Below are positions 61,645-64,000 of a stretch of 64,000 bases of DNA, one piece after another (positions within the stretch are counted from its first letter, which is position 1; every line of letters begins with the position of its first letter). Source of the DNA: Watersipora subatra (lineage: Eukaryota; Bryozoa; Gymnolaemata; Cheilostomatida; Watersiporidae); the NCBI RefSeq assembly GCF_963576615.1, contig NC_088711.1, positions 22,228,182-22,292,181 of the forward strand, read 5' to 3'. Below the pieces are notes generated by a model. The model searched no databases, was not told the origin of the DNA, and saw only the letters and a program-made list of their open reading frames with translations. Position numbers and translations under genes: made by a program.

Positions 61645-62481
61645 TTAACCCCTTTACAAGTGGAGCGACATTAATGTCGCCGGCGATCATGTTTTTCGCA
61701 AGGGGAAACGACCAAAGTGTCGGTTTCGGTAGCGTCTTTTTAAATCGCAACTTCTGTCACACCAAGTGTTTGTAAAAAATAATAATTTCCCAATTCCTAT
61801 TTGCAACATATCAGCGCTTGTTTATAGCCTAGTTTCATTCTGTTATATTACTAACAAAGTCGAAAATCATGATCGCAGCCCACGTACGTTTTGAGAGAAT
61901 TTTTTCAGATTTATATGCATATGGTGACCTCCAGTAGAAATGAAAGTAATGAAACCACATCCAATGTTACTACACGAAAACGTAGAACAATAAGTGTAAG
62001 ACGCACTGAAGATGTTGTAGGTTCATTGTTGGATGATTCAGAGGGTGAATGAGATTTTGTTGAGAAAGAAGGTTGGTCGTCTGAGCCTCTGTCCTGTTGA
62101 AGCTAGACAAACTGAAAAACATTTTATAGAGCAAATACCTGACAATAAACGTAAAAAGTGCCAAGTCTGTGCGCAAAGCCGTGACCAAGTCTTCAAAGGA
62201 ACAGGCATCAGAACGTGGTGCAAAGACTGGTGTCGGTTTATGCAGAGGCGCTTGTTTCAAAGCCTACCACAAGTAAATTCTGTGAACTATGCCACTCAAA
62301 TTTTCTTGTTAGCTCTTATCTGTAAGCTGTATACATATATTACAAATAGAATGTAAAAGAATGTAATAATATGCTTGTATTTACTTATTATACAGCATAT
62401 TGCATGTATAGTAAAATTTCGCATTTTTTAGCAAAATACTTCACACATGGCACCCTACAAATCCATCCACGAAAGGGTTAA
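61645..62481 (+). mobile_element. Internally deleted piggyBac-like transposon
   Basis: Bounded by TTAA at 61645-61648 and 62478-62481. Ends read TTAACCCCTTTAC and, reversed from the right, TTAACCCTTTCGTGG, the CCC-start typical of piggyBac. Subterminally there is a perfect 16-bp palindrome GCGACATTAATGTCGC (61665-61680). Inside are the acidic N-terminal start of a transposase with a stop (LLDDSEGE*DFVEKEGW) and, near 62100-62270, its C-terminal Cys-rich domain (KCQVCAQSR, TWCKDWC). The DDD catalytic core is missing, so it is non-autonomous. Confidence 0.75.
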
Positions 62482-62728
62482 GCCTAATTTTCATCAAAAT
62501 TGTATTCATAATTTTATACTAGACTTCACCAAGGTACCTTATTACCACGTTTGTTTGAAACCACTACCAATTAATTACCAGAACCAGAGCTGCTGGAACT
62601 AGAAGCTCACTCAAGGTCATCCCAATAACTAACTCCGATGACCACAGAGGCAATATTACTGTTATTATTTTTCTTCAGCATCACTATTGTTGTTTTACTC
62701 TCACCTCTCTGTATCCTATTTCCTATAG

Positions 62729-62887
62729 GGCCATGGCGAGCATAAAGCTCCTCCAAATGCCAGTGAGAAACAGCATGGTGATAATCTCTCGCTGTCAGGG
62801 GAACACAGGTACTTAGAGGAGACAGCACGAGCAGCGGCTGCTGTCGAACACTATTCAGAGGCTTTTCCTGAACCTCCTAAGCTTAAG
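62729..62887 (+). CDS. Internal coding exon of an unidentified gene
   Basis: 53 codons between a good acceptor (TTTCCTATAG) and a strong donor (AAG|GTATGT), phase 0 at both ends. Peptide GHGEHKAPPNASEKQHGDN, then HRYLEETARAAAAVEHYSEA and FPEPPKLK: hydrophilic, with one Ala/Glu-rich helix. No domain recognised. It could be a later exon of the gene starting at 48749 (phase 0 donor); the gene would then extend past the right edge. Confidence 0.6.
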
Positions 62888-63254
62888 GTATGTACTTATA
62901 TATATTGAACTGGTGAGAATTTGGGCTTCTCAGATACTAGTAACCCTTGTTTAGGAAGGTATTCAGTTAACAACAACTCTGAGCAACTTATTCTGCTCTG
63001 ATATTCCTTCAACGCATATCCTTGTAATTATGAGGGTGCAGTGGCAGTGCAGTTGTGAAGGTAACTGCATACGATATATTGGCCAAGGTTAACGCAGTCT
63101 CCCCATCTCTCGCTTAGTATCTTTCAAGTTAGTCATATGCTTTCTAGGATTCGTTCTCAATTCCACCACTCTTATATCCCCTCAAAATGTCAGAAAAGAG
63201 AAACAGTACTATTTTTCAAAGATCTATAATCTATATATAGATATATAAATGTTT

Positions 63255-63400
63255 GTCTGTCTGTCGTTCGTCTGTCCAGTTATAGCGATAAAGCTTTAGC
63301 AGCAAAAAATCACATTTGTACTGGATTTGAACTCGCAACATTCAGATCGTGAGACTACAAACAAGCGCGCGTAACCACTAGGCTGAGGCATTCTAGTCGT
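63255..63400 (-). mobile_element. tRNA-derived SINE, minus strand
   Basis: The reversed B box GGATTTGAACTCGCAACATT near 63323 and reversed A-box region GCGTAACCACTAGGCTGAGG near 63369 give a well-preserved tRNA head. The tail reads (minus strand) TTTATCGCTATAACTGGACA and GACGAACGACAGACAGACA. It is the best-preserved member here. Confidence 0.75.
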
Positions 63401-64000
63401 TTTCAACTCTTTATCAATCCTTATTCTCGCAGGTTACAAACTAAATATGTACATTTTATTCTTAATGAATAATACCTTTTACATACATGTTTTTCTTTTG
63501 AAATGTTTTGTGAAAGCCATTTCAAAGTACATTTGTAATTTTCAAATGTGCCATTTCAATTTCAAATGTGCCGTTACACTCCTATTTCCGGTTTCTCCTA
63601 AGGGCAATAGCTAAATCTACAAAGTGAAAAGACAAGTATTCCCGTGCGCCTCACTGCTATACGTTCGTACCAGTATCGAGAGGTACCAGTATTGTCACAT
63701 TCATAGTTTTGATGGATAGCTGCTGGTGGAACCGTAACCTTTTTTATACACACACACTTATATTTACAAATTGTTATTAATTCAACATATTCAGGATTTT
63801 TATTTTGTTTTCTCAGTTCGTATTAATTGTATCATTGACAAACCATCTTTTATTGTTATCACTGCAAAACAGACCTAATTTAGTTATTACTTGCTAATTA
63901 TTTCACATTTACATTTAAACACTTTTATAGTCATTTTATTTTCTTTCTTAATTTATTTGACCCGCACAAAACACTTTTTCTTGATATGAAGTTTAAGAGT
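63401..64000. other. Non-coding right edge
   Basis: AT-rich; a short direct repeat of TTTCAAATGTGCC occurs at 63540-63573. No exon seen. Confidence 0.5.

Overview
The window looks like nuclear DNA of an invertebrate animal, probably a lophotrochozoan (the phylum is a guess). It is AT-rich, with short coding exons bounded by GT..AG introns, many minisatellites, tRNA-derived SINEs, foldback DNA transposons, a non-LTR retrotransposon fragment and a piggyBac remnant. There are no operons, rRNA genes or CRISPR arrays. Long open frames are mostly artefacts of repeats; the real genes were assembled from exon homology, splice sites and intron phase.

Region 1 (1-30.4 kb, plus strand) holds two tandem paralogous genes for secreted WSC-domain proteins. 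Gene A (437-15192) has its 5' exons outside the window. Gene B (18372-30286) is complete: 12 exons and 616 residues, with a signal peptide, two WSC domains and a roughly 400-residue C-terminal region of unknown fold. The exons match one-for-one, with the same phases and nearly the same lengths. The introns carry tandem arrays private to one paralog. Two arrays are built from splice-acceptor-like units, and in gene B the 41-bp array is a serial amplification of the real acceptor. Gene B also has a second copy of its signal-peptide exon inside the gene and a triplicated exon-tail-plus-donor segment. Between the genes lie a PIF1-like helicase pseudogene, a foldback element and a long hairpin.

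Region 2 (31.4-38.2 kb) has two convergent genes. On the plus strand is a nine-exon, 380-residue CAP-Gly (microtubule-binding) protein. On the minus strand is a six-exon TIMM21 orthologue, a mitochondrial inner-membrane import factor, with a clear presequence.

Region 3 (38-48.7 kb) is mostly non-coding: a LINE reverse-transcriptase fragment at 40.3-41.0 kb, a degenerate CA-rich minisatellite and a 250-bp direct repeat.

Region 4 (48.7-64 kb) holds scattered exons. A plus-strand first exon at 48749 and a plus-strand internal exon at 62729 have compatible phases and may belong to one long gene running off the right edge. Minus-strand Cys-rich exons lie at 51.4-52.3 kb. Between them are an old duplicated block (53.0-55.1 versus 58.7-59.6 kb), one copy of which was split by a 1.14-kb TA-flanked foldback transposon, a piggyBac remnant and several SINEs.

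TIMM21, the CAP-Gly protein, the WSC domains, the LINE, the PIF1 fragment and the piggyBac terminal domain were assigned from recalled family motifs. No database search was run.
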